A DNA stretch of 63,914 nucleotides, from contig NZ_JAAKEL010000018.1 of NCBI RefSeq assembly GCF_011039205.1, positions 1 to 63,914 on the forward strand, given 5' to 3'. Below, one piece after another: positions 1 to 8,664 of this stretch (position 1 is its first letter; each line of letters opens with the position of its first letter). Both the position numbers and the translations under genes were made by a program. Source of the DNA: Dysgonomonas sp. ZJ279 (GTDB lineage Bacteria > Bacteroidota > Bacteroidia > Bacteroidales > Dysgonomonadaceae). Below the pieces are notes generated by a model. That model made no database searches and was not told the origin of the DNA. It worked only from the letters and a program-made list of their open reading frames with translations.

Positions 1-103
1 GGCGGAGTCATTCAATGCAAAGATAAAAGCCTTTAGAACAATACTCAGAGGGGTAAAATGCATTCCCTATTTTTTATTCAGACTAACCAATATTTATGCC
101 TAG
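1..103 (+). mobile_element. 3' end of an ISL3/ISAon1-type transposase gene (cut by window edge)
   Basis: Frame 2 is open from the window edge to a TAG at 101-103. It encodes 33 residues starting AESFNAKIKAFR, then RGVK, and ending FLFRLTNIYA. The pattern AESFNAKIKAFR followed by RGV and a terminal FxFRLxxIYA is, from memory, the usual C-terminus of Bacteroidota ISAon1-family (ISL3-like, DDE) transposases. Only the tail is visible, so it is not possible to say whether the element is intact. No terminal inverted repeat was identified in the 150 bases that follow. Confidence 0.7.
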
Positions 104-252
104 TCCACAAGAATACGGCATGATCCGTTAGACAATATCTAATCAAAAACACTTTTTTAGTTATTTCCACATATACCCTACTAAGATATTCATAATCTAC
201 TAAGAAAGATTTGGAACGGCCTAGAATCCTTAAATATTTAACAATCATAGTT

Positions 253-972
253 ATGAAAAAAAACATCCTAGTTATTGTCCTATTTTTGAACGCGCTCCTA
301 TCAATAGCTCAAGAAGCCGAAAGCCTCAAAGTACTTGATACTCGAAACATAGAAAGTTTACCTTCTTATTATAAAAAAAATGTTAGATTTGATTTTAAAA
401 CAAACCAAATTTTAAAACTTTTTGATGCTCCCAATAATAACTACTCCGGCATACTTACCATCGCTCCTTGGATAGATGATTCTGGTGCGCCGAACTCTCA
501 ATTAGCTTTTAATGGCAATGGTCTATTTCACCGAATCGGCTACGTTGGAAACAACGGGTCTGGCAATATAATCGAAGCTAAAAATCTATGGAACTCATGG
601 AATAAAATCATAATGGGTGACTCGAAAGGTATTATACAAGGGAAACTTGATGTCAATGGAACCATCAGAGCAACAGAAGTAAAGATTGAAGCTACAGGCT
701 GGGCCGATTTTGTATTTGATAAAGAGTACAAACTACCCAGTTTAACCGAAATCGAAAATCACATTGAAACGTACAATCGACTACCCGACGTTCCCTCTGA
801 AAGAGATGTGAAAGAAAATGGTGTAGATATAGGCAGTATGCAAATATTACTATTACAAAAAATAGAACAATTAACTCTCTACATTATTGAATTAAATAAA
901 ACAGTTGAAACTCAACAAAACTTGATAGAAGAATTACAAAAAAGACCTGCAACATTAAATTACAAAAAGTAA
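253..972 (+). CDS. Secreted protein with C-terminal coiled coil (tail-fibre-like C-terminus)
   Basis: The protein has 239 residues. ATG 253 is chosen because it opens a classical signal peptide (MKKN, a hydrophobic stretch, then LLSIAQ, with cleavage near residue 20); the frame is open to an earlier codon at 211, but that would bury the signal. The C-terminal third reads DFVFDKEYKLPSL, then YNRLPDVPS, then GVDIG, and ends in a leucine/isoleucine heptad helix (about residues 195-230). This layout recurs in secreted Bacteroidota proteins whose C-terminus resembles tail-fibre or intramolecular-chaperone regions. Its function is unknown. It sits between a transposase remnant and a decayed frame, so it may be part of an accessory island. 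Confidence 0.75.
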   Translation: MKKNILVIVLFLNALLSIAQEAESLKVLDTRNIESLPSYYKKNVRFDFKTNQILKLFDAPNNNYSGILTIAPWIDDSGAPNSQLAFNGNGLFHRIGYVGNNGSGNIIEAKNLWNSWNKIIMGDSKGIIQGKLDVNGTIRATEVKIEATGWADFVFDKEYKLPSLTEIENHIETYNRLPDVPSERDVKENGVDIGSMQILLLQKIEQLTLYIIELNKTVETQQNLIEELQKRPATLNYKK

Positions 973-974
973 GT

Positions 975-1228
975 TGGCATGAAACCGTGTATTCATACAT
1001 AAAAATAAATCAATTAGAAATAACTATTGAAAATACATCAGTTATATATCCAAGAGAGATGAAACCCTGACTGATAACTTAAACATCCCAGTATATAAAG
1101 AACTCATAGATAAACTTTATCATATTGACGAAGATAAAAACATCAGAATATATTTTGATGTTAACAACAAAAGTTATTCTTCCATCTGTTACTACATAAG
1201 AACAAATCTTGATGTTGAAAATCAATAA
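975..1228 (+). pseudogene. Frameshifted remnant of an unknown small protein
   Basis: Two overlapping open frames read as one peptide if a single frameshift is assumed between about 1031 and 1067. The frame from 975 ends at TGA 1068-1070 (containing INQLEITIENTSVIYPRE). The frame from 1031 continues to TAA 1226-1228 (containing PVYKELIDKLYHIDEDK and IRIYFDVNNKSY). Neither part has a convincing start codon. The composition is protein-like, with acidic/basic alternation and few rare residues. The family is not recognised. It could also be noncoding AT-rich DNA that happens to be open. Confidence 0.35.
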
Positions 1229-1276
1229 ACGGTGAATCAGCAAGATACTTTGATAAAAATGAATATAGCCATAATC

Positions 1277-1303
1277 AATTAAGGCAATCTACTTGCTTTA
1301 ATT
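1277..1303 (+). terminator. Possible terminator hairpin upstream of hflX
   Basis: Arms AATTAAGGCAA (1277-1287) and TTGCTTTAATT (1293-1303) pair over 11 positions with one G-T pair and a 5-nt loop. There is no good T-run on the + side, so termination is uncertain. Confidence 0.35.
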
Positions 1304-1310
1304 ATAAACT

Positions 1311-1342
1311 ATTGTGCACATCATCTTTTTCATATATTTTTG
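1311..1342 (+). promoter_or_regulatory. Candidate Bacteroidota promoter for hflX
   Basis: TATTTTTG (1335-1342) matches the Bacteroidota -7 element TAnnTTTG. An upstream TTG at 1312-1314 lies 20 nt away, close to the usual spacing of the -33 element. The predicted start of transcription, near 1349, gives a long leader of about 200 nt before hflX. The rest of 1343-1551 shows nothing recognisable. Confidence 0.45.
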
Positions 1343-1551
1343 TACTCATACAGACATAGAATCAATCAGTACCTTACTGATATAAAATATAAAACCGGGA
1401 GGTAAACCAAATGTAATTTACAACACTTCTTTTTCCAGTGATTATCACATACACACTATAATCTGCTCCTTATACCAATATTATTTTTTACCTTTAAACG
1501 CTGTTTTGAGACCTACCATCTCACAACACATCTCATTATCTAAAAGATTAT

Positions 1552-2775
1552 ATGAAAGATTTTATTATATCAGAATCAAAAAACAAAGAAGCTGTTCTTG
1601 TCGGTTTAATCACACAGGGGCAGAAAGAAGACCAGGTTAAGGAATATCTGGACGAACTGGCATTTCTTACAGAGACAGCAGGCATGGTTCCAGTAAAAAG
1701 TTTTACGCAAAGACTCGACTACGCCAATCCTGTAACATTTGTGGGCACAGGGAAGCTACAAGAGATAAAGGAATACATGGAAAAGCACGAGATCGACGTT
1801 GTGATATTCGACGACGAGTTATCTCCGAAACAAATTCGCAATATAGAAGCCGAACTGCAAGCAAAGATATTAGACAGAACAAGCCTTATTCTCGATATTT
1901 TTGCCATGAGGGCTCAAACTGCTTATGCAAAAACTCAGGTCGAACTGGCTCAATATCAATACCTGTTACCCCGACTGACACGTATGTGGACTCACTTAGA
2001 CCGTCAACGAGGCGGAGGCGCTATGATGCGTGGTGTGGGTGAAACCCAATTAGAAACCGACCGTCGTATTGTCTTAGATAAAATATCCTTTTTGAAAGCG
2101 GAGTTGAAAAACATCGACCGACAAATGATTTCACAACGCAAGAACAGAGGCAAGATGGTACGTGTTGCCCTTGTTGGATACACCAACGTGGGTAAATCGA
2201 CATTGATGAACTTATTAAGTAAATCGGATGTTTTTGCAGAGAATAAACTTTTTGCGACATTAGATACTACTGTGCGCAAGGTTATTATCGACAATCTACC
2301 ATTTCTGCTTTCCGATACCGTCGGATTTATCCGCAAGTTGCCGACACACTTGGTCGAATCATTTAAATCGACTCTGGATGAGGTACGTGAAGCTGATCTA
2401 CTTATACATGTAGTAGATATTTCACATGCTAATTTCGAGGAGCAAATAGAGGTTGTAAACAAGACATTGCTCGATATAGATAAAGAGGAAAAACCGACTA
2501 TTCTTGTTTTCAACAAAGTGGATGCCTTTACTTACAAGCCTAAAGATGAAGACGATTTAACACCAAGTACGAAAGAAAACATCTCGTTAGAAGAACTGGA
2601 AAAATCGTGGATGCATAAAATGGCTGACGATTGCATTTTCATTTCAGCAAAAAACAAGATCAATTTTGATAATTTGAAAGAGAAAATATATGGTCGTGTA
2701 AAAGATATACATATTGCACGCTATCCTTACAATGACTTTCTATTTCAAAAATACGATCAGGAAGAAGAGGAATAA
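1552..2775 (+). CDS. hflX: GTPase HflX
   Basis: 407 residues. HflX is a ribosome-associated GTPase of the OBG/HflX class that binds the large subunit and can split stalled ribosomes. The N-terminal HflX domain (about 1-200) includes the glycine-rich loop near RGGGAMMRGVGETQLETDRR. The G domain follows with the P-loop GYTNVGKST, the G3 motif DTVGFIRKLP, and the G4 motif NKVD. The C-terminus is acidic (QEEEE). ATG 1552 gives a normal family length. prmC begins only 6 bases after the stop, and recX and comF follow with tiny or negative gaps, so the four genes probably form one transcript. Confidence 0.95.
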   Translation: MKDFIISESKNKEAVLVGLITQGQKEDQVKEYLDELAFLTETAGMVPVKSFTQRLDYANPVTFVGTGKLQEIKEYMEKHEIDVVIFDDELSPKQIRNIEAELQAKILDRTSLILDIFAMRAQTAYAKTQVELAQYQYLLPRLTRMWTHLDRQRGGGAMMRGVGETQLETDRRIVLDKISFLKAELKNIDRQMISQRKNRGKMVRVALVGYTNVGKSTLMNLLSKSDVFAENKLFATLDTTVRKVIIDNLPFLLSDTVGFIRKLPTHLVESFKSTLDEVREADLLIHVVDISHANFEEQIEVVNKTLLDIDKEEKPTILVFNKVDAFTYKPKDEDDLTPSTKENISLEELEKSWMHKMADDCIFISAKNKINFDNLKEKIYGRVKDIHIARYPYNDFLFQKYDQEEEE

Positions 2776-2781
2776 TCATCT

Positions 2782-3621
2782 ATGCAAACCGCAATTGATT
2801 ACATACATACATCACTAAAAGAGCTTTATCCCGAAACTGAAATTTCGGGATTTACTCGTATTATAATAGAGCATACAACAGGTCGTGACTATCGTCTAGC
2901 CTTAATAGACAAGACCACATTCTCGCAAGAACAAGTAGACAGCATCCATAGAATTGTAGAACGACTAATGACGTATGAACCCATTCAGTACATTTTGGGC
3001 GAAACAGAATTTTTCGGACTGCCCTTTTCAGTAAACAGCGATACGCTTATACCCCGCCCCGAAACAGAGGAACTTGTAGAATTAATTCTAAATGAAAACA
3101 AGGAGCCAAATCTTTCCGTTCTAGATATTGGAACAGGCAGCGGATGTATTGCTATCGCATTAGCCAAACATTTAAATAGTGCATCGGTATCTGCGTGGGA
3201 TTTCTCTCAAGGCGCTCTTGATATGGCTGGAAAGAACACAAATAAAAGTTTGGTCAATGTGGATTTTGCAAGAGTAGACGTTTTATCTGAATATCCCGTT
3301 GACAAAAAATTCGACATCATCGTAAGTAATCCACCTTATGTACTCGAAAGTGAAAAAACGGCTATGGATAACAATGTATTAGACTACGAGCCACACACCG
3401 CATTATTCGTACCCGACAACAAAGCATTACTATTCTATGAACGCATTGCCGATATAGCATTAAATATTCTCAAGCCAACAGGCAAACTCTATTTTGAGAT
3501 CAATCAGGCTAAGGGAAAAGAAACTATCGAAATGCTTAAAGCAAAAGGATTTATTAATATAGCTTTACATAAAGACCTTAGCAAACGTGACCGTATGATA
3601 AATGCAGAATTAAAATATTAA
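2782..3621 (+). CDS. prmC: Peptide chain release factor N5-glutamine methyltransferase PrmC
   Basis: 279 residues. PrmC is a SAM-dependent enzyme that methylates the Gln of the GGQ motif in release factors. The N-terminal helical domain ends before the family signature IPRPETEELVE. The Rossmann fold shows the SAM loop LDIGTGSGCIAIALA and the catalytic NPPY at residues 183-186, the same numbering as in E. coli PrmC. It is placed between hflX and recX in a tight same-strand cluster (6 and 4 base gaps). Confidence 0.95.
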   Translation: MQTAIDYIHTSLKELYPETEISGFTRIIIEHTTGRDYRLALIDKTTFSQEQVDSIHRIVERLMTYEPIQYILGETEFFGLPFSVNSDTLIPRPETEELVELILNENKEPNLSVLDIGTGSGCIAIALAKHLNSASVSAWDFSQGALDMAGKNTNKSLVNVDFARVDVLSEYPVDKKFDIIVSNPPYVLESEKTAMDNNVLDYEPHTALFVPDNKALLFYERIADIALNILKPTGKLYFEINQAKGKETIEMLKAKGFINIALHKDLSKRDRMINAELKY

Positions 3622-3625
3622 TTCT

Positions 3626-4111
3626 ATGAAACTAACCGAACCCCGAGCTCTCAATCGTGCAGCATCTTATTGTTCTAAAGCAGAAAGATGTGAATTTGAT
3701 GTGCGAAAAAAACTCATGTTGTGGGAACTTGAAGAAGATGCGATCGGTCGTGTAATAAAAAGATTGAAAGATGAGAAATTTCTATCCGACGAACGGTTTT
3801 GCAATAGCTTTATCAACGATAAAATGCGTTTTAATAAATGGGGAAAAACAAAAATAATATTTGAGCTAAAAAAGCGAAAAATAGCGGAATCTATCTATAA
3901 ACCCATATTGGAAGAATTATCGAACGATGATTTTGAACAGCAATTGATTCACATTCTATCTGTAAAGATAAAATCTGTGAAAGCAAAAGATGATTATGAA
4001 AAAAAAACTAAGCTTATCCGTTTCGCTTTAGGCAGAGGGTTTTCGATGGATTTAGCCATAAAGTGTATTAATAAAATCATGGGAGGTGATTATGAGGAAT
4101 ATATTTCGTAA
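3626..4111 (+). CDS. recX: RecX family regulatory protein
   Basis: 161 residues. It resembles RecX, the helical-repeat protein that binds RecA filaments and limits their activity. Visible features are an N-terminal repeat (ALNRAASYCSKAERCEFDVRKKL), a central KFLSDERFCNSFINDK segment typical of the family, and basic helices with RGFS near the end. The length is normal for short bacterial RecX. recA is not in the window. The 3' end overlaps the comF start by 20 bases. Confidence 0.85.
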   Translation: MKLTEPRALNRAASYCSKAERCEFDVRKKLMLWELEEDAIGRVIKRLKDEKFLSDERFCNSFINDKMRFNKWGKTKIIFELKKRKIAESIYKPILEELSNDDFEQQLIHILSVKIKSVKAKDDYEKKTKLIRFALGRGFSMDLAIKCINKIMGGDYEEYIS

Positions 4112-4781
4112 TTTCCTCACCCTTTTCTTTCCCCATCTATGTGTTGTCTGCAACTGTCGATTAAACGAATCGGAAAAACACATCTGCCTGAATTGTTTAT
4201 CGCTACTACCAAAAACAAACTATCATAATCAGCCCAACAACAGACTGGAAGATTTCTTTGCGGGAAGATTCCCGTTCGAGCATATTACAGTTTTTGCTTA
4301 TTTTGTAAAAGGAGGAAGTATACAACGTGTCATTCATGAATTGAAATACAGGAATAATCCCGACATAGGATATTTCATCGGCGAATTGTACGGGATAGAT
4401 ATAAAAGATATTTCGTTTATCTCCGACATAGATTATTTAGTACCTGTACCATTACACCCGAAACGTCAGAAACAGCGAGGATACAATCAATCGCTAGAAA
4501 TAGCCAAAGGCATATCGAATCAGACCGGAATACCTATCGATTCAGCAACCTTGATCAGGGCAATCAACAATCCTTCGCAAACGAAAAGTTCACGTTTTGA
4601 ACGCTGGAAAAATGTAGAAGATATATTCACAATCAATAATACTGATACCTTCAAGGGTAAGCATGTACTATTAATAGATGATGTTATCACAACAGGCTCT
4701 ACAATAGAAGCATGTGCAAAAGAGATTCTAAAAAGCGAAGGTGCCAAAATCAGCATACTTACTATTGGATGTGCAACCTAA
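4092..4781 (+). CDS. comF: ComF family protein (phosphoribosyltransferase fold)
   Basis: 229 residues from ATG 4092. A GTG two codons earlier (4086) is also open, but GGGAGG at 4081-4086 is correctly placed for ATG 4092, which decides the start. The N-terminus carries a zinc ribbon (CVVCNCRL, then CLNCLSLLP). The C-terminal half is a type I phosphoribosyltransferase domain with the PRPP loop VLLIDDVITTGST and the family segment KRQKQRGYNQS. ComF proteins take part in DNA uptake in competent bacteria; whether that holds here is unknown. The gene ends 3 bases from the convergent GNAT gene. Confidence 0.9.
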   Translation: MRNIFRNFLTLFFPHLCVVCNCRLNESEKHICLNCLSLLPKTNYHNQPNNRLEDFFAGRFPFEHITVFAYFVKGGSIQRVIHELKYRNNPDIGYFIGELYGIDIKDISFISDIDYLVPVPLHPKRQKQRGYNQSLEIAKGISNQTGIPIDSATLIRAINNPSQTKSSRFERWKNVEDIFTINNTDTFKGKHVLLIDDVITTGSTIEACAKEILKSEGAKISILTIGCAT

Positions 4782-4784
4782 AGA

Positions 4785-5210
4785 TTACAGCATTTTCATA
4801 AAATACCTCTTGTACGACTGATACCCTTGCCTTTCGTAAAAACGATGCGCATCTACCCTTTTTTCGTTGCTATACAATTCCATTAAAGCACAACCTCGTT
4901 GCTTTGCTAAGTTTGTACAATATTCTTCCATGGCTTTGCCCACACCTTTACTTCGTACATTTTCATCGACAACAAAGAAACCGATGGTGGTAAATTCTCC
5001 TTCGTAAGCAATCTGCACAGAGAAATGCAATGTGATAAAAGAGACCACTATCTCATCAATTTCGTAGACAAATACACGATAGGAATTGTCGCCTAACAAA
5101 CATGCCAGTTTAGTCCTTATAAATTCAACCGTATGCAGATAACCGAGTTGCTCCAACAATTCCCTTATCTTACCTGCATCATCCAAATGTGCATTTCTTA
5201 TATTATCCAT
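4785..5210 (-). CDS. GNAT family N-acetyltransferase
   Basis: 141 residues from the chosen ATG (MDNIRNAHLDD). A Met four codons upstream (5222) is also possible. A longer open frame to TTG 5237 is rejected because it overlaps a likely -7 element. The fold shows the N-terminal IRNA segment and the acetyl-CoA loop VRSKGVGKAMEEY, then FYERQGYQ near the end, as in GNAT enzymes. The substrate cannot be told. It is a monocistronic gene convergent with comF. Confidence 0.85.
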   Translation of the reverse strand: MDNIRNAHLDDAGKIRELLEQLGYLHTVEFIRTKLACLLGDNSYRVFVYEIDEIVVSFITLHFSVQIAYEGEFTTIGFFVVDENVRSKGVGKAMEEYCTNLAKQRGCALMELYSNEKRVDAHRFYERQGYQSYKRYFMKML

Positions 5211-5234
5211 AACTGTAATCATATTTTTCCACAA

Positions 5235-5242
5235 CAAAAGTA
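5235..5242 (-). promoter_or_regulatory. Candidate -7 element for the GNAT gene
   Basis: On the minus strand TACTTTTG fits TAnnTTTG, 24 bases upstream of the preferred ATG. No clear -33 TTTG was found at the expected distance. Confidence 0.4.
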
Positions 5243-5341
5243 AAGAATAATACTTAATATCATATTTCTAAATTAGCACAGATTACCCTATTTATACTTA
5301 AGAAAACAACAAATAGGACTACGACCTTAAGCTAAAAGTTT

Positions 5342-5349
5342 TACCTTTG
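5342..5349 (+). promoter_or_regulatory. Candidate -7 element for hisS
   Basis: TACCTTTG fits the Bacteroidota -7 consensus TAnnTTTG and lies 32 bases upstream of the hisS ATG. The -33 region is weak. Confidence 0.5.
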
Positions 5350-5381
5350 CAGTCATTAAAATTTACTTGAACAATAAGATT

Positions 5382-6743
5382 ATGGCACAACCCTCTATAC
5401 CAAAAGGAACAAGAGACTTTTCGCCCGAAGAAATGGCGAAACGCAACTATATTTTTGACACCATACGTGAAGTATATAAACTATATGGTTTTCGTCAAAT
5501 AGAAACTCCTGCAATGGAGAACCTCTCTACCCTTATGGGCAAATACGGAGAAGAAGGTGATAAGCTATTATTCAAGATATTAAATTCGGGAGATTATCTT
5601 AAGGATATTTCAACTGATGAACTATCCGAAAAGAATTCGGTTCGTCTTACCAACAAGATCAGTGAAAAAGGTCTTCGCTACGACCTCACTGTACCTTTTG
5701 CCCGCTATGTAGTAATGCACCGTAACGAAATCACATTCCCGTTCAAACGTTATCAGATACAACCGGTTTGGCGTGCCGACAGACCACAGAAAGGGCGCTA
5801 TCGTGAATTTTTCCAATGCGATGCCGATATAGTAGGTTCAGATTCACTTATCAACGAAGTGGAACTTGTACAAATTATAGATGAGGTATTCAATCGTTTT
5901 GGTATCCGTGTAGCCATTAAACTGAATAATCGTAAAATATTATCGGGTATTGCCGAAACAATTGGCGAACTGGATAAGATTGTCGACATAACAGTTGCAA
6001 TCGACAAGTTAGATAAAATTGGCTTAGAGAAAGTCAATGAAGAATTAGCATCAAAAGGTCTACCTCAAAAAGCTATCGATCAACTGCAACCAATCATTCT
6101 GTTACAAGGTAGCAATCAGGAAAAACTAGGTACACTAAAAACCGTTCTGAAAAATTCTGAAACAGGAATAAAAGGAGTCGAAGAACTCGAGTTTATCCTC
6201 AGCAGACTAAGCATAGTGGGCATCCGTTGCGAGCTTGATCTTGATCTTACACTCGCTCGCGGACTTAGCTACTACACGGGTGCTATTATAGAAGTGAAAG
6301 CATTGGATGTACAAATAGGAAGTATCACGGGTGGCGGTCGCTACGATAACCTCACAGGAATATTCGGACTGCAAGGTGTATCGGGAGTAGGTATATCATT
6401 CGGCGCAGACCGTATTTTTGATGTGCTTAATCAATTGGAACTTTACCCTAAAGATTCTATACAGAATACGCAAGTTCTATTCGTCAATTTCGGAGAGAAA
6501 GAAGAAACGCACATATTACCCCTCATTACAAAAATGAGACAAGCTGGGATCTCGACTGAAATCTACCCCGAAGCAGCGAAGATGAAAAAGCAAATGTCGT
6601 ATGCCGATTCAAATAAAATTCCATTTGTCGCTATCATCGGTGAAAATGAGATGAATGAAAATAAAATTAATCTCAAAAATATGACGACTGGTGAACAAGA
6701 GCTGGTCGATATCAATAAATGCATTGAACTAATTAATAGATAA
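5382..6743 (+). CDS. hisS: Histidyl-tRNA synthetase
   Basis: 453 residues. It charges tRNA-His with histidine (class II synthetase). ATG 5382 ([13 protein letters not shown]) is chosen; the frame is open back to TTG 5367, but that codon is close to the predicted transcript start. Class II motif 1 begins at [11 protein letters not shown]. Motif 2 shows [17 protein letters not shown]. The two histidine signatures appear as [17 protein letters not shown] and GGGRYDNL. The anticodon-binding domain covers about residues 350-450. It has its own promoter and a strong terminator, so it looks monocistronic. Confidence 0.96.
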   Translation: MAQPSIPKGTRDFSPEEMAKRNYIFDTIREVYKLYGFRQIETPAMENLSTLMGKYGEEGDKLLFKILNSGDYLKDISTDELSEKNSVRLTNKISEKGLRYDLTVPFARYVVMHRNEITFPFKRYQIQPVWRADRPQKGRYREFFQCDADIVGSDSLINEVELVQIIDEVFNRFGIRVAIKLNNRKILSGIAETIGELDKIVDITVAIDKLDKIGLEKVNEELASKGLPQKAIDQLQPIILLQGSNQEKLGTLKTVLKNSETGIKGVEELEFILSRLSIVGIRCELDLDLTLARGLSYYTGAIIEVKALDVQIGSITGGGRYDNLTGIFGLQGVSGVGISFGADRIFDVLNQLELYPKDSIQNTQVLFVNFGEKEETHILPLITKMRQAGISTEIYPEAAKMKKQMSYADSNKIPFVAIIGENEMNENKINLKNMTTGEQELVDINKCIELINR

Positions 6744-6767
6744 CCTATTAAGGTACATACTCCACAT

Positions 6768-6808
6768 AAAAAAAGCTTGTACAACACTAATGTTGTACAA
6801 GCTTTTTT
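6768..6808 (+). terminator. hisS: Rho-independent terminator after hisS
   Basis: GCTTGTACAACA (6775-6786) pairs perfectly with TGTTGTACAAGC (6791-6802) around a 4-nt loop, preceded by an A-run and followed by seven Ts. The A-run means it could work in both directions. It separates hisS from the dcw cluster. Confidence 0.9.
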
Positions 6809-6883
6809 TATCCCAAAACACATCTTTTAACATTCTGGTTTACACTACACTTAAGTATGTTGAAAACTTTTTCATTTTTTTAA

Positions 6884-6906
6884 GTGGGGAAAAGTGGGGA
6901 GAAGTG
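6884..6906 (+). promoter_or_regulatory. MraZ boxes upstream of mraZ
   Basis: GTGGGG occurs at 6884-6889 and 6894-6899, with a third partial copy (GTG) at 6904. The period is exactly 10 bp, one helix turn. MraZ is known to bind TGGG-type direct repeats with about 5-bp spacers upstream of its own gene in other bacteria. The site is 58-80 bases before mraZ, so autoregulation of the dcw cluster is likely. A weak -7-like TATCTTTA follows at 6917-6924. Confidence 0.75.
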
Positions 6907-6963
6907 TATAATTTCATATCTTTACAACATATATCGGATATACTGTTAAAATTCAAGTTGTTA

Positions 6964-7422
6964 ATGTTGCAATTTTTAGGAAATATTGAAGCTAAAATCG
7001 ATGCCAAGGCTCGCGTCTTTGTACCGGCTGCATTTCGGAAGATCCTCCAATCCTCCGACCAAAGCGCATTAATACTCAGAAAAGACATTTTTCAAAACTG
7101 CCTTGTACTCTATCCGCTTCACGTATGGGAAGAAGAACTTGCAACACTTCGTTCACGCTTAAGCAGATGGGACAAAAACCAGCAACAACTCTTCCGCCAG
7201 TTTGTTGTAGACGCCGAACATCTTGAGATGGACACAAATGGACGAATTCTCATCCCTAAACGTTATCTACAAATGATGAATATAACGTCGGATGTAACAT
7301 TCTTAGGAGTAGATAACACAATCGAAATATGGACAAAAGAAGCTCTGGAAGAAACTTTAATTTCTGCCGATAGCTTTAGCGACCAAATACAAAACCTCAT
7401 GAACAATAAAGAAAATGACTGA
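6964..7422 (+). CDS. mraZ: Division/cell wall cluster transcriptional regulator MraZ
   Basis: 152 residues from ATG 6964 (MLQFLGNIEAKIDAKARV). The frame is open to 6790, but the region before 6964 holds the terminator, the MraZ boxes and the leader. There are two SpoVT/AbrB-like repeats: KIDAKARVFVPAAFRK near the N-terminus and MDTNGRILIPKRYLQ in the middle. MraZ forms a ring that binds its box and controls the dcw operon. Its 3' end overlaps rsmH by 8 bases. Confidence 0.95.
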   Translation: MLQFLGNIEAKIDAKARVFVPAAFRKILQSSDQSALILRKDIFQNCLVLYPLHVWEEELATLRSRLSRWDKNQQQLFRQFVVDAEHLEMDTNGRILIPKRYLQMMNITSDVTFLGVDNTIEIWTKEALEETLISADSFSDQIQNLMNNKEND

Positions 7423-8326
7423 CGCATACCACATACCAGTATTACTGAAAGAGAGCGTGGATGGAATGAATATCCAACCCGATAGCATTTGTGTAGATGT
7501 CACTTTCGGAGGAGGTGGACATTCCAGAGAAATACTATCCCGCCTTGGTAAAAAAGGACATCTTTACTCTTTCGACCAAGACGAGGATGCAATTAAGAAT
7601 ATAGAAAAAAGTGAAAAGTTTACGTTCGTTCGCAGCAACTTCCGTTTCCTTAAAAACTTTATCAGATATTACGGAGTAGAAGAAGTAGATTCTGTACTTG
7701 CCGATCTTGGTGTATCGTCTCATCATTTCGACGATTCGGAGAGAGGTTTCTCATTCCGATTTGAAGAAGGAGATTTAGATATGCGAATGAATCAGCAGGC
7801 AAGAAAAACTGCTGCTCAGATATTAAACACTTATTCAGAAGAAGAGCTTGCGGATGTATTCTATCTCTACGGAGAATTAAAACAATCGCGCCGCATAGCG
7901 TCTGTTATTGTAAAAACAAGAAAAGAGAAACCCTATAAAAAAACGAGCGATCTGCTGGCAACTCTCGATTCATTTGTGGGAAGAGGCGAAAAGGAAAAAA
8001 AGATATTAGCTCAAGCATTCCAAGCTTTGCGTATAGAAGTGAATGAGGAAATGGAGACATTGAAAGAAATGCTTCAACAAACGCTTGATATATTAAAAGT
8101 AGGAGGACGAATTTCTGTAATTACCTATCATTCGCTGGAAGATAGAATAGTTAAGAATTTCTTTAAAACAGGTAATTTTGAAGGAAGAGTGGATAAAGAT
8201 TTTTACGGAAATATAAATACGCCATTCAAACTGATAAACAATAAGGTTATAATACCGTCGAAGGAAGAAGAAGCCAGAAACCCACGTTCACGAAGTGCCA
8301 AATTAAGAATCGTTGAAAAGAAATAA
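7415..8326 (+). CDS. rsmH: 16S rRNA (cytosine1402-N4)-methyltransferase RsmH
   Basis: 303 residues (older name MraW). It methylates N4 of C1402 in 16S rRNA using SAM. The N-terminus has HIPVLLKESVDGM and the SAM-binding VDVTFGGGGHSREIL. The central part shows ADLGVSSHHFDDSERGFSFR and DLDMRMNQ, and the C-terminal part has AFQALRIEVNEE and ITYHSLEDRIVK with terminal NPRSRSAKLR. All are family hallmarks. It is the second gene of the dcw operon. Confidence 0.96.
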   Translation: MTDAYHIPVLLKESVDGMNIQPDSICVDVTFGGGGHSREILSRLGKKGHLYSFDQDEDAIKNIEKSEKFTFVRSNFRFLKNFIRYYGVEEVDSVLADLGVSSHHFDDSERGFSFRFEEGDLDMRMNQQARKTAAQILNTYSEEELADVFYLYGELKQSRRIASVIVKTRKEKPYKKTSDLLATLDSFVGRGEKEKKILAQAFQALRIEVNEEMETLKEMLQQTLDILKVGGRISVITYHSLEDRIVKNFFKTGNFEGRVDKDFYGNINTPFKLINNKVIIPSKEEEARNPRSRSAKLRIVEKK

Positions 8327-8329
8327 GAT

Positions 8330-8662
8330 ATGAAACTGAGTGCTAAAGATATCAAAAGAAGGGTCATGTACATACTCGGTGGTACTGTACTGACTGAGGA
8401 TTTCTTTCTCAAAAATACACGATTCATAATAACTCTTTTCATCATTATCGTTTTATATATCAGCAACAGATACAGCTGCATAGAGAAAACCGCAAAAATA
8501 GAGAAATTGCAACGAGAACTAAAAGATGCCAAATACGAGTCGCTTACCATATCGGCAAGATTAATCAGTGTAAGCCGCGAAACAAGAGTACACGAACTGG
8601 TAGAGAAAAGTGGATTAGACTTACAGCAAACTAAAGAACCTATATACAAGATTAAAGATTAA
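8330..8662 (+). CDS. ftsL: FtsL-like cell division protein
   Basis: 110 residues. It has a cytoplasmic N-terminus of about 35 residues, one membrane segment (around RFIITLFIIIVLYISN, residues 40-57), then a periplasmic helix rich in K/E (EKTAKIEKLQRELKDAKYES) suited to a coiled coil. This is the size, topology and position of the FtsL-like protein of Bacteroidota dcw clusters, which would bridge FtsQ/FtsB-type proteins with FtsW/FtsI. Sequence identity to proteobacterial FtsL is low, so the call rests on topology and context. Confidence 0.85.
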   Translation: MKLSAKDIKRRVMYILGGTVLTEDFFLKNTRFIITLFIIIVLYISNRYSCIEKTAKIEKLQRELKDAKYESLTISARLISVSRETRVHELVEKSGLDLQQTKEPIYKIKD

Positions 8663-8664
8663 TT

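Noticed and set aside
2004-2516. Open minus-strand frame of 170 codons inside hflX
   Set aside because: It lies opposite the GTPase domain of hflX; the translation has no recognisable motif and is Ser/Arg-rich as expected from the antisense of coding DNA.
4086-4091. GTG 4086 as the comF start
   Set aside because: GTG overlaps the GGGAGG ribosome-binding stretch; ATG 4092 is better spaced.
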